A stretch of 64,000 nt of DNA, taken from the NCBI RefSeq assembly GCF_001020985.1, contig NZ_CP011542.1, positions 3,038,001 to 3,102,000 of the forward strand, given 5' to 3'. The DNA comes from Corynebacterium mustelae. GTDB lineage: Bacteria > Actinomycetota > Actinomycetes > Mycobacteriales > Mycobacteriaceae. Position numbers and translations under genes: made by a program. Positions 44,687-53,837 of the stretch are shown here, one piece after another. The notes beneath the pieces are model-generated. The model did not search any database and was not told the origin of the DNA. It saw nothing but the letters and a program-made list of their open reading frames with translations. Positions within the stretch are counted from its first letter, which is position 1; every line of letters starts with the position of its first letter.

Positions 44687-45341
44687 TATCACCAGCTGCC
44701 TGCACAGACACCGCCACCGGTGACTCGTCGACCCACACCTCCAACACCCCAGCCACAGGTGCGGTGCGGATAATCAATTCAGTTCCAGGCGCGATGTTAT
44801 GCTGCGCCAGATATCTGAGAAAATCTGGGTCACCATCATGGATTTGTTCCACCACCACAGGTTGTCCAGGCAACACCGTGCTGAGCGCTTGACGTGAGAG
44901 GGTTTCAATATTGCCTTGAGCATCCGGTATCGGATCACCGTGGGGATCTCTGGTGGGGTGCCCCAGCATTCGATCAATGCGATCTAAAAATGTGTCTGAT
45001 ACTGCGTGTTCCAGTCGGTCTGCTTCTTCGTGAACTTCATCCCAGGAATAACCCAACACCTGCACTAAGAACATCTCTACCAGTCGATGCCTACGCACCA
45101 TTGCCAAGGCAACAGCCTTGCCTTTTTCTGTCAAAAGCACCCCAGCATATTTTTCGTGATGTACTAAGCCGCGAGCCACCAGCCGCTTAACCGCCTCGCT
45201 GGCGGTGGGGGTCTTTTGCCCCAGGGAAACAGCGATGGTTCCCAAGGCCGCTGGTTCGCCTGTTCGTTCTACTATGTCCCAAATGCATTTGAGGTAATCT
45301 TGGGTCTTTTCCGGAAATTCCATGACATGCACGTCCCCCAT
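44664..45341 (-). CDS. mntR: Manganese-responsive DtxR-family regulator MntR
   Basis: 226 residues from the ATG at 45341; another ATG at 45323 would start at MEFPEKTQDYLK. Winged helix (AALGTIAVSLGQKTPTASEAVKRL), dimer and metal-binding domain (HRLVEMFLVQVLGYSWDEVHEEADRLEHAVSD) and a C-terminal SH3-like domain (QPVVVEQIHDGDPDFLRYLAQHNI). It is the DtxR-like repressor of the mnt operon; metal specificity rests on context. Gene end overlaps aftD (convergent), start overlaps mntD by about 70 bp, so it is cotranscribed with the transporter. Confidence 0.85.
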   Translation of the reverse strand: MGDVHVMEFPEKTQDYLKCIWDIVERTGEPAALGTIAVSLGQKTPTASEAVKRLVARGLVHHEKYAGVLLTEKGKAVALAMVRRHRLVEMFLVQVLGYSWDEVHEEADRLEHAVSDTFLDRIDRMLGHPTRDPHGDPIPDAQGNIETLSRQALSTVLPGQPVVVEQIHDGDPDFLRYLAQHNIAPGTELIIRTAPVAGVLEVWVDESPVAVSVQAAGDIRVVGLD

Positions 45342-46138
45342 CCTATAAAACGACAAGCCACATAAAACACACCAGCCACAACTGCAATCGTTCCACCTGC
45401 AGAAAGGCTGAAATGCACTGCTATATAAAGCCCAATCAACCCAATCATTACCCCCGCAATCGCCGCCAGCAGAATCAGGCTACGCATCGTGCGCACAAAC
45501 CCCATGACACCAGCGGCAGGTGCTACAAGCAAGGCGATAGATAAAATACTGCCTACGGCCGGAATTGCCACCACCATTGCGGCACACAGCAGGCCTAAAG
45601 TGGCTGCCTCCGCGAGTGTCGTCGACAAGCCAGCAACCCGAAACGCCACTGGGTCGAAATAATAAACAACGAGCTTACGGCCCCACACCACGATAACCAC
45701 CACTGCTGCCAACAACACCACGACGGCGGCAATCACATCCGATTCCGATACCGCTAGAAGCGAACCGGTTAAGAACCCCTCCACTTTGACAGGAAGCGGC
45801 TGAAACCAGCGCAGCAGAAACACACCCAAGGCAAAGCCCAAGGTTAAAACGATCCCGGCGGCTGCCGTGGCGGAAATCCCCGGTAGCCCGCTCAAAAATC
45901 GCATCAGCCAAGCTAATGGGATACACAATAAACCAGCCCCGATAAACAACCAGGTACTAATATCACCACCTAACCACTGCCCCACCACGACGCCTAAAAC
46001 CGCCCCGGGAAATGTGGCGTGGGATAGAGATTCGGCGAAAAACACTCGTCGACCCGCAATCGCCAAGGCTCCTACACCGCCCATCGCAGCACCAAGTACC
46101 ACGATTTCTATGATCGGAAGCAATAAGATACCTAACAC
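45272..46138 (-). CDS. mntD: Manganese ABC transporter permease MntD
   Basis: 288 residues, about 8 membrane helices of the ABC-3 (zinc/manganese) permease family; conserved AESLSHATFPGAVLGVVVG and ISATAAAGIVLTLG near the cytoplasmic coupling region. GTG start with AGGAGG five bases upstream, inside the end of mntC. The last ~23 residues (from about WGTCMSWNF) are read in a different frame from mntR, which begins within this gene. Second permease of the mnt locus, after mntC. Confidence 0.85.
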   Translation of the reverse strand: MLGILLLPIIEIVVLGAAMGGVGALAIAGRRVFFAESLSHATFPGAVLGVVVGQWLGGDISTWLFIGAGLLCIPLAWLMRFLSGLPGISATAAAGIVLTLGFALGVFLLRWFQPLPVKVEGFLTGSLLAVSESDVIAAVVVLLAAVVVIVVWGRKLVVYYFDPVAFRVAGLSTTLAEAATLGLLCAAMVVAIPAVGSILSIALLVAPAAGVMGFVRTMRSLILLAAIAGVMIGLIGLYIAVHFSLSAGGTIAVVAGVFYVACRFIGWGTCMSWNFRKRPKITSNAFGT

Positions 46139-46968
46139 GCCCGCCTCCTGTAGAAAGAAACGGCAAACGCCGCCATAAAGACAACGATGAGCGACAAACT
46201 TACTGCGGCTTGCGGCGAAATCTGGCGACCAAGATCAACATTCATTGCAATCACTCCAATGATCGCAGCTATGATTCCAGAGCCAACCGCAATAACCACC
46301 ATCTGCGAGGTGTTTGTTGCTAATAGCCGGGCTGCCGCGCCGGGGATAATGAGATATCCGATGACAAGCAAAACGCCTACCGCAGAGCTAGCTGCCACCA
46401 CGACGGCCGCAATCGCAGCATTGAGCACCGCGTCAATTATTAGAACTTTTACCCGGAGCGACCGCGCGTAGCTGCGATCAAAGGCGCACAGGACTTGCTG
46501 CCGCCAGGTGAGGACCAACAACGTCAGCGCTATGACGCTGCACGCTACGGTTTGGTAGAGCCGGATCTCGGTGATGTCTAACAAACGCCCGAACATCAGC
46601 GCGTCTAGTTGACCTGAGTAATCCCCAATGGACAGTGACAATACGACACCAAGGCCGTAGAAGCTGGTTAGTACTACAGCGGTGCCCGCCTCGCTGGTGG
46701 CTTTCTTGGTCACGACCGTGAGTGTTGCTGCTGCGACCGCCGCTACCGCTGCGGCACCAGGCACAATGCCGTTGATACCGTAGATTGCTAGGCCCACCAC
46801 CATGCCGGGGAAGATGGAGTGTACGAGTGCTTCAACGCTAAATTCCATGGCGCGTAGGTTTACTAGCACTCCGACGCTGCCGCCGACGATGCCTAGGATC
46901 ATCAGCACAATGAGCGCTCGTTGCAGATAGGCAATGGTGAAAATATCGGTGAAGATTTCACTGCCCAT
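46132..46968 (-). CDS. mntC: Manganese ABC transporter permease MntC
   Basis: 278 residues of the ABC-3 permease family with about 8 helices. Conserved EALVHSIFPGMVVGLA and a later DALMFGRLLDITEIRLYQ segment, typical of this family. It overlaps mntB by 11 bp and mntD by 7 bp. With MntD it forms the membrane channel for Mn2+ (or Zn2+). Confidence 0.85.
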   Translation of the reverse strand: MGSEIFTDIFTIAYLQRALIVLMILGIVGGSVGVLVNLRAMEFSVEALVHSIFPGMVVGLAIYGINGIVPGAAAVAAVAAATLTVVTKKATSEAGTAVVLTSFYGLGVVLSLSIGDYSGQLDALMFGRLLDITEIRLYQTVACSVIALTLLVLTWRQQVLCAFDRSYARSLRVKVLIIDAVLNAAIAAVVVAASSAVGVLLVIGYLIIPGAAARLLATNTSQMVVIAVGSGIIAAIIGVIAMNVDLGRQISPQAAVSLSLIVVFMAAFAVSFYRRRAC

Positions 46969-47614
46969 AGTCTGCCAGCGCTTCCTTGGTGTCTAGCACT
47001 GTAATGGTCCCATCTGCCACAATCGCGCATCGTTGGCAGGTGTCATGTGCCAGGCTGTAGTCGTGGGTTGCGATTATCAGCGAAGTTCCGCCTGCGATGA
47101 GGTTTCGGATGGTTAGCACCAGTTCAGTGCGACTTTGAGGGTCGAGACCGTTGAAGGGTTCATCAAGTAAAAGGACGTGTGGTTTTGTCACCAATGCGCG
47201 CGCTATCAAGATGCGTTGCCGTTGGCCGCCGGATAGGTCACCGAATCGAGTGTGTTGGATTTCTCGCAATCCTACTGCGTCGATGGCTGCAGTCACCGGT
47301 TCCTTGGGTATTCGACGCCACCAGGGGGTATTGGGGTAGAGGCCCATTTCCACGACGCCACGGGCGGTGGCGGGAAAACTGGGGTCAATGTCTTGGTGTT
47401 GTGGTACGTATCCCACGGTTCCGGTGATAGTTAGCTGCCCGCGTACTTCAGACAGCCCGGTTATGCCTTTAAGCAGGGTGGATTTTCCGGAGCCATTGGC
47501 GCCGATCAGAGCGAGCGCTTCACTAGGGTGTAGGTCGAAGGTGACATCGCGGATGATCGGTGGGCCGCCGTAGCCGACGGCTATGTTGTGTGCTGCGATT
47601 ACTGGTTGAGCCAT
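46958..47614 (-). CDS. mntB: Manganese ABC transporter ATPase MntB
   Basis: 218 residues: Walker A GANGSGKST, signature LSGGQRQRILIARAL, Walker B VLLLDEPFNGLD, H-loop ATHDYS. Drives the MntC/MntD channel. Second gene of the operon after the lipoprotein gene, 15 bp downstream of it. Confidence 0.9.
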   Translation of the reverse strand: MAQPVIAAHNIAVGYGGPPIIRDVTFDLHPSEALALIGANGSGKSTLLKGITGLSEVRGQLTITGTVGYVPQHQDIDPSFPATARGVVEMGLYPNTPWWRRIPKEPVTAAIDAVGLREIQHTRFGDLSGGQRQRILIARALVTKPHVLLLDEPFNGLDPQSRTELVLTIRNLIAGGTSLIIATHDYSLAHDTCQRCAIVADGTITVLDTKEALADYGQ

Positions 47615-47629
47615 GGGATACCTGCAAGG

Positions 47630-48715
47630 TTATTTCAGTGAAGTGGGCAATTCGGCCGGTTTACCGCCCCACGCTTCAACCAAGGTTGTCACATTGTGAA
47701 CAATTGAGCCAATGTAGGTTTCGCCGGGGCTTCCAGCAGGGCCGAGTGAGTCACCGTAAAGCGCGTCCGCGTCGGTGATTGCGGTAACCCCTGCGGCACG
47801 AGCGATAGCGGAAATGGATTTATCATTATTGGAGTTTTCGGCGAATAGCACCGTGGCACCAGATTTCTTTACTTCGTCGGCCGCTGCTTGGATGTGCTCG
47901 GCGGTGGCATCTTGCTGGTGGTTGAAGTCGCTAAGTGCTGCACCAATAAAAGTGATGTCGTAGGCGGCTGCGAGGTAGCCGAACGCATCGTGGGAGGTAA
48001 ACAGGGTTCGCTTTTCGACGGGAACCGTATCCAGGCTTTTCTTCGCCCAGGCATCAAGGTCGGCTAGTTTTTGGGTGTAGGCGTCAACCGCTTTGGTGAA
48101 AGTGTCAGCTTTGTCTGGCGCTGCTTTGGCTAGGGCGTGGCCGATATTTTTCACCTGGATGGCAGCCAGTGGTGGTGCAGTCCAGACGTGTGGATCGTGG
48201 CTAAATTCTGCTTCCTCGCCTTCTTCAACAAAGGGCCAGGGTCGCACGTCGATGGCTTCAGTTCCCTTGTCGATGGTAAAGGCATCGCCCGGAATTTCAC
48301 CGACGCCAGAAGTCACGGATACTTCTCCGTCGAAGCCAGAGGTAGTTACTGCGGAATCGAGGAAGTGCTCTAAATCGACACCGTTGATGAACAGAATGTC
48401 GGCCGCCCCGAGTGCTTTCATTTGTTGCGGAGTCATTTCATGTTCGTGGGCTGAGGCATTGGGGGCTAGCAGGCAGGTGAGGTCCATTTCTACCGCACCG
48501 TCACCGATGGTGTTGTGTTTTCCTTGGGCATCGGTTTTGTCCACCGTGATACCGGCCTGGGCGATTTGGGTGAGGTAGTCGCAGATTTGGGTGGTGGAAG
48601 CCACCACTTTCAGGGTGTCGGAGGTGGTTTCGGTTGTTGGGGTGGTGGCACAACCGACCAATGCAAATGGAAGAGCGGCAGCACATACAGCTGCGAGTTT
48701 TTGGGTATAACGCAT
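47630..48715 (-). CDS. mntA: Manganese-binding lipoprotein MntA
   Basis: Cluster A-I (ZnuA/MntA-like) substrate-binding protein, 361 residues. Lipobox FALVGC near residue 20, then the metal-ligand motifs APNASAHEHEMTPQQ, SHDPHVWTAP, SHDAFGY, and DADALYGDSLG with acidic ligands. The His-rich loop is shorter than in zinc-specific ZnuA, which fits manganese. ATG at 48713-48715 starts the lipoprotein signal; a TTG three codons earlier is possible. In C. diphtheriae the order mntABCD-mntR is the same. Confidence 0.85.
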   Translation of the reverse strand: MRYTQKLAAVCAAALPFALVGCATTPTTETTSDTLKVVASTTQICDYLTQIAQAGITVDKTDAQGKHNTIGDGAVEMDLTCLLAPNASAHEHEMTPQQMKALGAADILFINGVDLEHFLDSAVTTSGFDGEVSVTSGVGEIPGDAFTIDKGTEAIDVRPWPFVEEGEEAEFSHDPHVWTAPPLAAIQVKNIGHALAKAAPDKADTFTKAVDAYTQKLADLDAWAKKSLDTVPVEKRTLFTSHDAFGYLAAAYDITFIGAALSDFNHQQDATAEHIQAAADEVKKSGATVLFAENSNNDKSISAIARAAGVTAITDADALYGDSLGPAGSPGETYIGSIVHNVTTLVEAWGGKPAELPTSLK

Positions 48716-48730
48716 GTGAGGCAACCTATT
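48716..48730 (-). promoter_or_regulatory. Candidate MntR operator at the mntA start
   Basis: On the minus strand AATAGGTTGCCTCAC lies directly before the mntA ATG; TAGGTT-GCCT resembles the DtxR/IdeR/MntR type box TTAGGTTAGCCTAA. The position would block translation initiation or transcription. Match is partial. Confidence 0.4.
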
Positions 48731-48780
48731 TTCTTATTGGCGACATTTCCCCTTTATCTAAACACCCAGAAGTAAAAAGT

Positions 48781-49956
48781 TCAATTAGATGAACTCTTTA
48801 ACGTCTGAAGGAGCGCCATCGGTTTACGCAACGGCGCCTCAACAAAGACATAGGAACAAAAGCCAACCACAATCGACACCACCACGGTCAAGCCACACAC
48901 CAGAACAAAATTTCCCGTAAACGGGCGAACCCCTGCCAGCGGCAACACCACCGTTAAGACCGGCACATGCCACAAAAACACCGAATAACTAATCTTGCCC
49001 AAAAACTGCATCGGTGAAGATTCCAACACAAACGAAGCTGGGCCAAACACATACGGCGCAACTATGCACCACGCACACACCCCACCAGCTATAACCCGCA
49101 ACATAAATTCCACCGCAGACGGGTGTACCAACCCCACCGGACCAAACGACTGCTGCCCAGCCAGCCACATCGCCGCCAACGCAAGCGACCACCACATAAA
49201 ACGCCACCGGCACACAAGGCGCAAAATTCGCAGCCGCGTGGGGTCGTCGAAAAGCATGCCCTCTAATTCCGCGATCACAAGCCCCACCGCAAACCACAAG
49301 AAAAACCCCGGCAAAAATATCTGCATATTCGCGCGGGTATCGCTCGGAGAATCCTGCACCACCGGCAGATATGCCCAGCCCAAACTCACCAATGCCACAC
49401 CAAATATCACCATAAGGCGCACCCGGCGCGAAGCCTTCAGCAATACCAACCCCACTACTGGAAGCACCACATAAAACGCCACTTCCACACACAGTGACCA
49501 CAAGTGCGTCAACCCACCAAGAAAACTATGCGGAAAATACAATTGGGTAAAAGTGAAAGTCTGGATAACGGTAGCCGCACTTGCCCCAAAGGTTTCCGGC
49601 ACAAACGCCACACACACAGCAACGCACACAAAGTACGCCGGGTAAATCCGCCAAAACCGACGCCAGTAATACATCCGCACCATATCGGTTCTAAAATCCA
49701 TACCGCGCCACAACAGAAACGCTGACAGACTAAAAAACACCGCCACAAAAAAATCAAACCGTGACACTATCGCACCGATATGCGTTTTCGGATCCATTCC
49801 GGTCTGAAACCATACATGGGTCAGCAATACCCCCAACGCGGCTACGCCCCGCAACCCCTCCAGGCTTCGGTTAAATCGGCGTCGATTCGCTTTAACCGGC
49901 TGATCTAGATGGGCTACTGCTTCAGGTTTGGGTTTTGATGGGTACGATAGAGACAC
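48781..49956 (-). CDS. tmaT: Trehalose mycolate acetyltransferase TmaT (acyltransferase 3 family)
   Basis: 391 residues, about 10 membrane helices of the OafA/acyltransferase-3 family. Conserved SLEGLRGVAALGVLLTHVWF near residue 30 includes the catalytic His. In C. glutamicum TmaT acetylates trehalose monomycolate before MmpL export, and its mycobacterial counterpart Rv0228 lies next to the DUF3068 gene as here. Function is assigned by synteny with MtrP and the GT4 and DUF3068 genes. Confidence 0.75.
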   Translation of the reverse strand: MSLSYPSKPKPEAVAHLDQPVKANRRRFNRSLEGLRGVAALGVLLTHVWFQTGMDPKTHIGAIVSRFDFFVAVFFSLSAFLLWRGMDFRTDMVRMYYWRRFWRIYPAYFVCVAVCVAFVPETFGASAATVIQTFTFTQLYFPHSFLGGLTHLWSLCVEVAFYVVLPVVGLVLLKASRRVRLMVIFGVALVSLGWAYLPVVQDSPSDTRANMQIFLPGFFLWFAVGLVIAELEGMLFDDPTRLRILRLVCRWRFMWWSLALAAMWLAGQQSFGPVGLVHPSAVEFMLRVIAGGVCAWCIVAPYVFGPASFVLESSPMQFLGKISYSVFLWHVPVLTVVLPLAGVRPFTGNFVLVCGLTVVVSIVVGFCSYVFVEAPLRKPMALLQTLKSSSN

Positions 49957-50074
49957 TATTTGCCTTAAGTTTTTTGACCTCGACCCTCAGACGCCACTGT
50001 GGCAGAATCTGAACGGCCAATCGATTTGGGGCACTCCCCCATGCTTACAAACATCACAACAGAAAGGCAATACA

Positions 50075-51271
50075 GTGCGCGCAGTGACCGCTATGCCCAA
50101 AGCATCCACCATCTGCATCATTGCCGCAATATTGCTGTTTATCGTTGCTGAAAACGTGCCGAAACTGATCATCACCAATCTCAAACCACTCCCCGTCAAC
50201 ACCAGCCGAACCATCCACACCACCCCAGCACCAGCCGTCTTCTACGACCCCACCATCACCTGCCCCCCATCCGCCAGCAACGACTGCCATTCCGCCAAAA
50301 CCACCGTCCAATGGCGCACTACACTGCACACCACGAAAGCTGACCTTACGGACGACAAAGGCAAAAAAATGAAAGACGTCGCTGAATTATCCGTCACGGA
50401 GGATCTGGTTCGCACCGATTCCAATTACCGACTGGTCAGCATCAAGGACCTGCTACACCTGCAGCGCGGCTCTGCCCACCCCATCTTGGACGACACCTCC
50501 CATATGACGGTAACCGCCAACGGCTTCGGGCTTGATTTCAAAACTGGGTCCTTCGCCCGGGACGGGTTGCAATACTTCTTGCCTTTTAATACCGAGCGCC
50601 GATCCTATTCCTATTTCGATGTGTTCGCCCAAGCCGCCTATCCGTTGGATTACGTTCGCACTGAAGCTAAAGGGGAAAACCCCTACATCACTTCCAGCGA
50701 CGTTTACGTGTTCCACCAAGAAATCCCCGTAATCAACCTTGCCCGCTCTGCTACCAGGTCTTTTACCCATTCCGACGAAATCACAGATGAGCCAGTCACC
50801 CCCACCAACGAATCAGATTTACCTGCCGCACAACAAGACCAGATCGCCAAAATGCGACTCGAAGGCCCCCGGTCGCGGTTCTACCCTGACACCACCGCCG
50901 AAGATGACCCCACCATCGAACTCACCCCCTACTACACCGCCACCCGCACCCTGTGGGTAGAGCCAACCAGTGGCGTCATACTCAACCAGGAAGAAGAAAT
51001 CCACCTATTCTTCGCCACCGATGCCACCGACGCACGAACCACCGCCCAATCCGGGGTAAATAAATACCGAACACTCCTGCATACTTCATCCTCATGGAAT
51101 GAAGCCACCATCACCGCAGCCAAAGAAACCGCCACCCCCACAGTACGAGCCATGTACTTCCTCCGACTCGGAGCATTCCTATGCAAATACCTCGCAGGGG
51201 CACTACTGATCTATGGAATTTGGCGTTTTAGCCGCCGCAACCGGACCCAACCAACCCCAACCACCACATAA
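50075..51271 (+). CDS. DUF3068 membrane protein (PorA-family annotation)
   Basis: 398 residues, starting at GTG 50075 (AAAGGC upstream): N-terminal helix (about 12-32), a large extracytoplasmic beta-rich domain (about 35-360), and a C-terminal helix (about 365-388, LCKYLAGALLIYGIWRF). Mycobacterial Rv0227c is the counterpart and lies in the same cluster. Function unknown. An ORF start 49 codons upstream would precede the helix and lacks support. Confidence 0.75.
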   Translation: MRAVTAMPKASTICIIAAILLFIVAENVPKLIITNLKPLPVNTSRTIHTTPAPAVFYDPTITCPPSASNDCHSAKTTVQWRTTLHTTKADLTDDKGKKMKDVAELSVTEDLVRTDSNYRLVSIKDLLHLQRGSAHPILDDTSHMTVTANGFGLDFKTGSFARDGLQYFLPFNTERRSYSYFDVFAQAAYPLDYVRTEAKGENPYITSSDVYVFHQEIPVINLARSATRSFTHSDEITDEPVTPTNESDLPAAQQDQIAKMRLEGPRSRFYPDTTAEDDPTIELTPYYTATRTLWVEPTSGVILNQEEEIHLFFATDATDARTTAQSGVNKYRTLLHTSSSWNEATITAAKETATPTVRAMYFLRLGAFLCKYLAGALLIYGIWRFSRRNRTQPTPTTT

Positions 51272-51276
51272 CCACC

Positions 51277-52740
51277 ATGACCACGACCCACAGCAGGCAC
51301 CACTGGTATCTGTGCGGCTACACCTGCTTCCTCATCGTGGTCCTACTCGGTAATCTGCTGCAACCTGGAGTACTGCTTACCCGCGACATGGTGGTGCTCG
51401 ACCACCCGACGCTTAACCTATCCGCACTCGGTTTTGGTGACTTGCCTGCCCGAAACGCTCCCCAAGACGGATTTCTCGCGCTCGCAGGCCTGGTTCTACC
51501 CGCCTCATGGTTAGTACGAGGGCTCCTTTTTGCCACCGCAAGTATCGGAGCGTGGGCAGCCTACCAACTTGCTCAGCAACGTGGCCCAAGCAAAATTACC
51601 GCGACCGCGGCGATCACCATCACCCTATGGAACCCGTTTATCATTGAACGTCTGCTCCAAGGCCACTGGTCAGTAGCACTAGCTGCCTGGCTCATCCCCG
51701 CACTCCTATATTTCTGCGACCGGCCTAGATCCCAAACATTGGTGCTTTGGATCATAAGCCTCACCCCCACCGGCACTGTTCTAGGCACCATCATCGCTGT
51801 TATTTCCAACCGACAACATCGACTACGCATGGCACTAACCGGAGCATTGTTGTCACTACCGTGGCTTATCCCCAGCCTCATCAGTCCCCCGACAGCCAGC
51901 GCCCACAAGCTCTTCATAGGCCGCAGCGAAGCATTCCTCGATCCACTCACCACCTTTATCACCCTCGGCGGAATCTGGAATAACAATGCCGTCCCCGACT
52001 CCCGACACCACGGATGGGTACTCGCCGGACTTGCACTATTTGCCATCCTGATATGGCATATGCCCCGCAGGTGGGCGATCACCGGCGGGGTAGCCATCGC
52101 CCTGTATTGCGCACTGTGGCTCGGCCCCGCAGAATGGGTTTTCGCCCACCTACCCGGCGCGGCTTTATTTCGCGACTCCCACAAACTCGCCTTCCTATTA
52201 ATTCCCGGCTACATCACCGCCGCCACCCGGATAAGCAACCAGTGGTTAGCAGGACTAGCCACCGGATTAGCCCTACTACAAATCCCTGACGCCCCCATCG
52301 CCCTTAACACTCTTAGTCCCCTACCCGCTCAACACCAATGGCACACCCCAGACCGCACCCCAGGTGACCTCCTTAACCTCGATTCCCACGGACTGATTAC
52401 CTACCACGGTCGCGTACTGGTAGACCCGCTCAATAAAGCCGAATCCGTGGTGGAATCGGGACAATTGATCGTCGATACGCACATAGCCGACCCCGCATCC
52501 GCCCGGTACCAACTCGCCGTTGCCGCATGGCATAACCGTGACACCACTACACTAGCCCACCTGGGCATTTCCCAAGTGCTTGTCGACGGCTCCCGCATCA
52601 CCATCCCACACGCTGCATCGTCGCGCCAGGGATTTTACTTCTTAGGGTTATTCTTCTTATCTTTGTGGTGTGCGGTTCCCATTGCCACAGTATGGTTGAG
52701 CTTTTCTAAAAACCGCCGACCAGTTTCATCCCAGGAGTAG
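51277..52740 (+). CDS. Polytopic membrane protein (Rv0226c-like)
   Basis: 487 residues with about 10 membrane helices and a C-terminal outer domain. The pattern resembles GT-C-type proteins, without a clear catalytic DxD. It follows the DUF3068 gene by 5 bp, so likely cotranscribed. Its last 106 bp overlap the convergent glycosyltransferase gene. Same position as mycobacterial Rv0226c, role unknown but likely in mycolate or glycan transport. Confidence 0.7.
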   Translation: MTTTHSRHHWYLCGYTCFLIVVLLGNLLQPGVLLTRDMVVLDHPTLNLSALGFGDLPARNAPQDGFLALAGLVLPASWLVRGLLFATASIGAWAAYQLAQQRGPSKITATAAITITLWNPFIIERLLQGHWSVALAAWLIPALLYFCDRPRSQTLVLWIISLTPTGTVLGTIIAVISNRQHRLRMALTGALLSLPWLIPSLISPPTASAHKLFIGRSEAFLDPLTTFITLGGIWNNNAVPDSRHHGWVLAGLALFAILIWHMPRRWAITGGVAIALYCALWLGPAEWVFAHLPGAALFRDSHKLAFLLIPGYITAATRISNQWLAGLATGLALLQIPDAPIALNTLSPLPAQHQWHTPDRTPGDLLNLDSHGLITYHGRVLVDPLNKAESVVESGQLIVDTHIADPASARYQLAVAAWHNRDTTTLAHLGISQVLVDGSRITIPHAASSRQGFYFLGLFFLSLWCAVPIATVWLSFSKNRRPVSSQE

Positions 52741-53777
52741 CCCTGCGCCTTCATTGCCGCTGCTGCCCCCAACCGACGCCGCAGTTCGGCGTCGTCAAGC
52801 AAAAGCCGCAACTGACGCCGCAACTCGGCAGAATGTGACACCAACACCCCTGTGACACCATCCTCGATAGAATCCTGCAACCCGCCTGAACTGTGATATC
52901 CGATCGTCGGAACCTCATGTTGCGCAGCTTCCAAAACCGCAAGACCCCATCCTTCTTTACGCGAGGGCATCACATGAACCGCCGCACGCGAAAGTAGCGC
53001 GTGTTTATAATCCTCCGTCACCTGCCCGTGAAACACCACCTGGCGCGCCCCTTTTGCTTGCGCGTATTCTCGTAGCCGATCACCCCACCAGCCAGAACCG
53101 ATCACGTCTAACACCACATCTTCTAAGTCAGTCACCGCATCTATCGCATGTTCAATCTGCTTGTGCGGCACCAACCGTGACAGCGTAACCACATGTATTT
53201 TCCCATCAGCACCCAACTGCGGAATCACATCGGGAACCGGGTCTACCCCATTACGGATAATCTCAATGCCGCTCGCCGGAAACCCCAACCCCACCAGTTC
53301 CTGCGCACTCGGTGCCGAAACAGTCACCACCGGTGTGTTCTGATGTACAAGCGGCGAAATCTTTGACTCGATAAACCACCCGACCCGCGCCAACACCTTG
53401 CCCGCGACTGGCCACTGCTCCCGGTGGCAATGATGGGTTAATAGCACCGTTGGACGTCCCGAAAACAGTCGTGCAAAAAATGGGATTCCATTCTGGGTAT
53501 CCACCACCACATCAATCCCCCGCAGTGGCCCAAGCCCCATTCGACCGAGCATCATCAATATCGCTGCCTGCGGATACACCCCCAGTTTTCCGCCGCCTCG
53601 GGAAAACTTCACCCCATCACGGATAGTCCACCGCGGGCTATCGGTCGGCTTCGACGTGCGAAACACCACCTCATGGCCTTGCTCAACCAGATACCTGGCT
53701 ACGTGCTCTAAGTAGCGTTCACTCCCGCCCCCCTGCGGATGATCGGTGTCTCGCCAGCACAGTAATAAAACTTTCAT
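52635..53777 (-). CDS. GT4-family glycosyltransferase (Rv0225-like)
   Basis: 380 residues, GT-B fold. Seen: PQGGGSERYLEHVARYL near the N-terminus, the EX7E-type region SRKEGWGLAVLEAAQHEVPTIGY (about 265-287) and GVTGVLVS. Likely uses a nucleotide-sugar on a cytoplasmic lipid acceptor. ATG at 53775-53777. Its 3' end overlaps the convergent gene by 106 bp. Confidence 0.8.
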   Translation of the reverse strand: MKVLLLCWRDTDHPQGGGSERYLEHVARYLVEQGHEVVFRTSKPTDSPRWTIRDGVKFSRGGGKLGVYPQAAILMMLGRMGLGPLRGIDVVVDTQNGIPFFARLFSGRPTVLLTHHCHREQWPVAGKVLARVGWFIESKISPLVHQNTPVVTVSAPSAQELVGLGFPASGIEIIRNGVDPVPDVIPQLGADGKIHVVTLSRLVPHKQIEHAIDAVTDLEDVVLDVIGSGWWGDRLREYAQAKGARQVVFHGQVTEDYKHALLSRAAVHVMPSRKEGWGLAVLEAAQHEVPTIGYHSSGGLQDSIEDGVTGVLVSHSAELRRQLRLLLDDAELRRRLGAAAAMKAQGYSWDETGRRFLEKLNHTVAMGTAHHKDKKNNPKK

Positions 53778-53837
53778 AACAGCTATCTACCCTAGCCCAT
53801 GCCCAACCTCAGCCGAATTACTAGAATATAAACCCTC

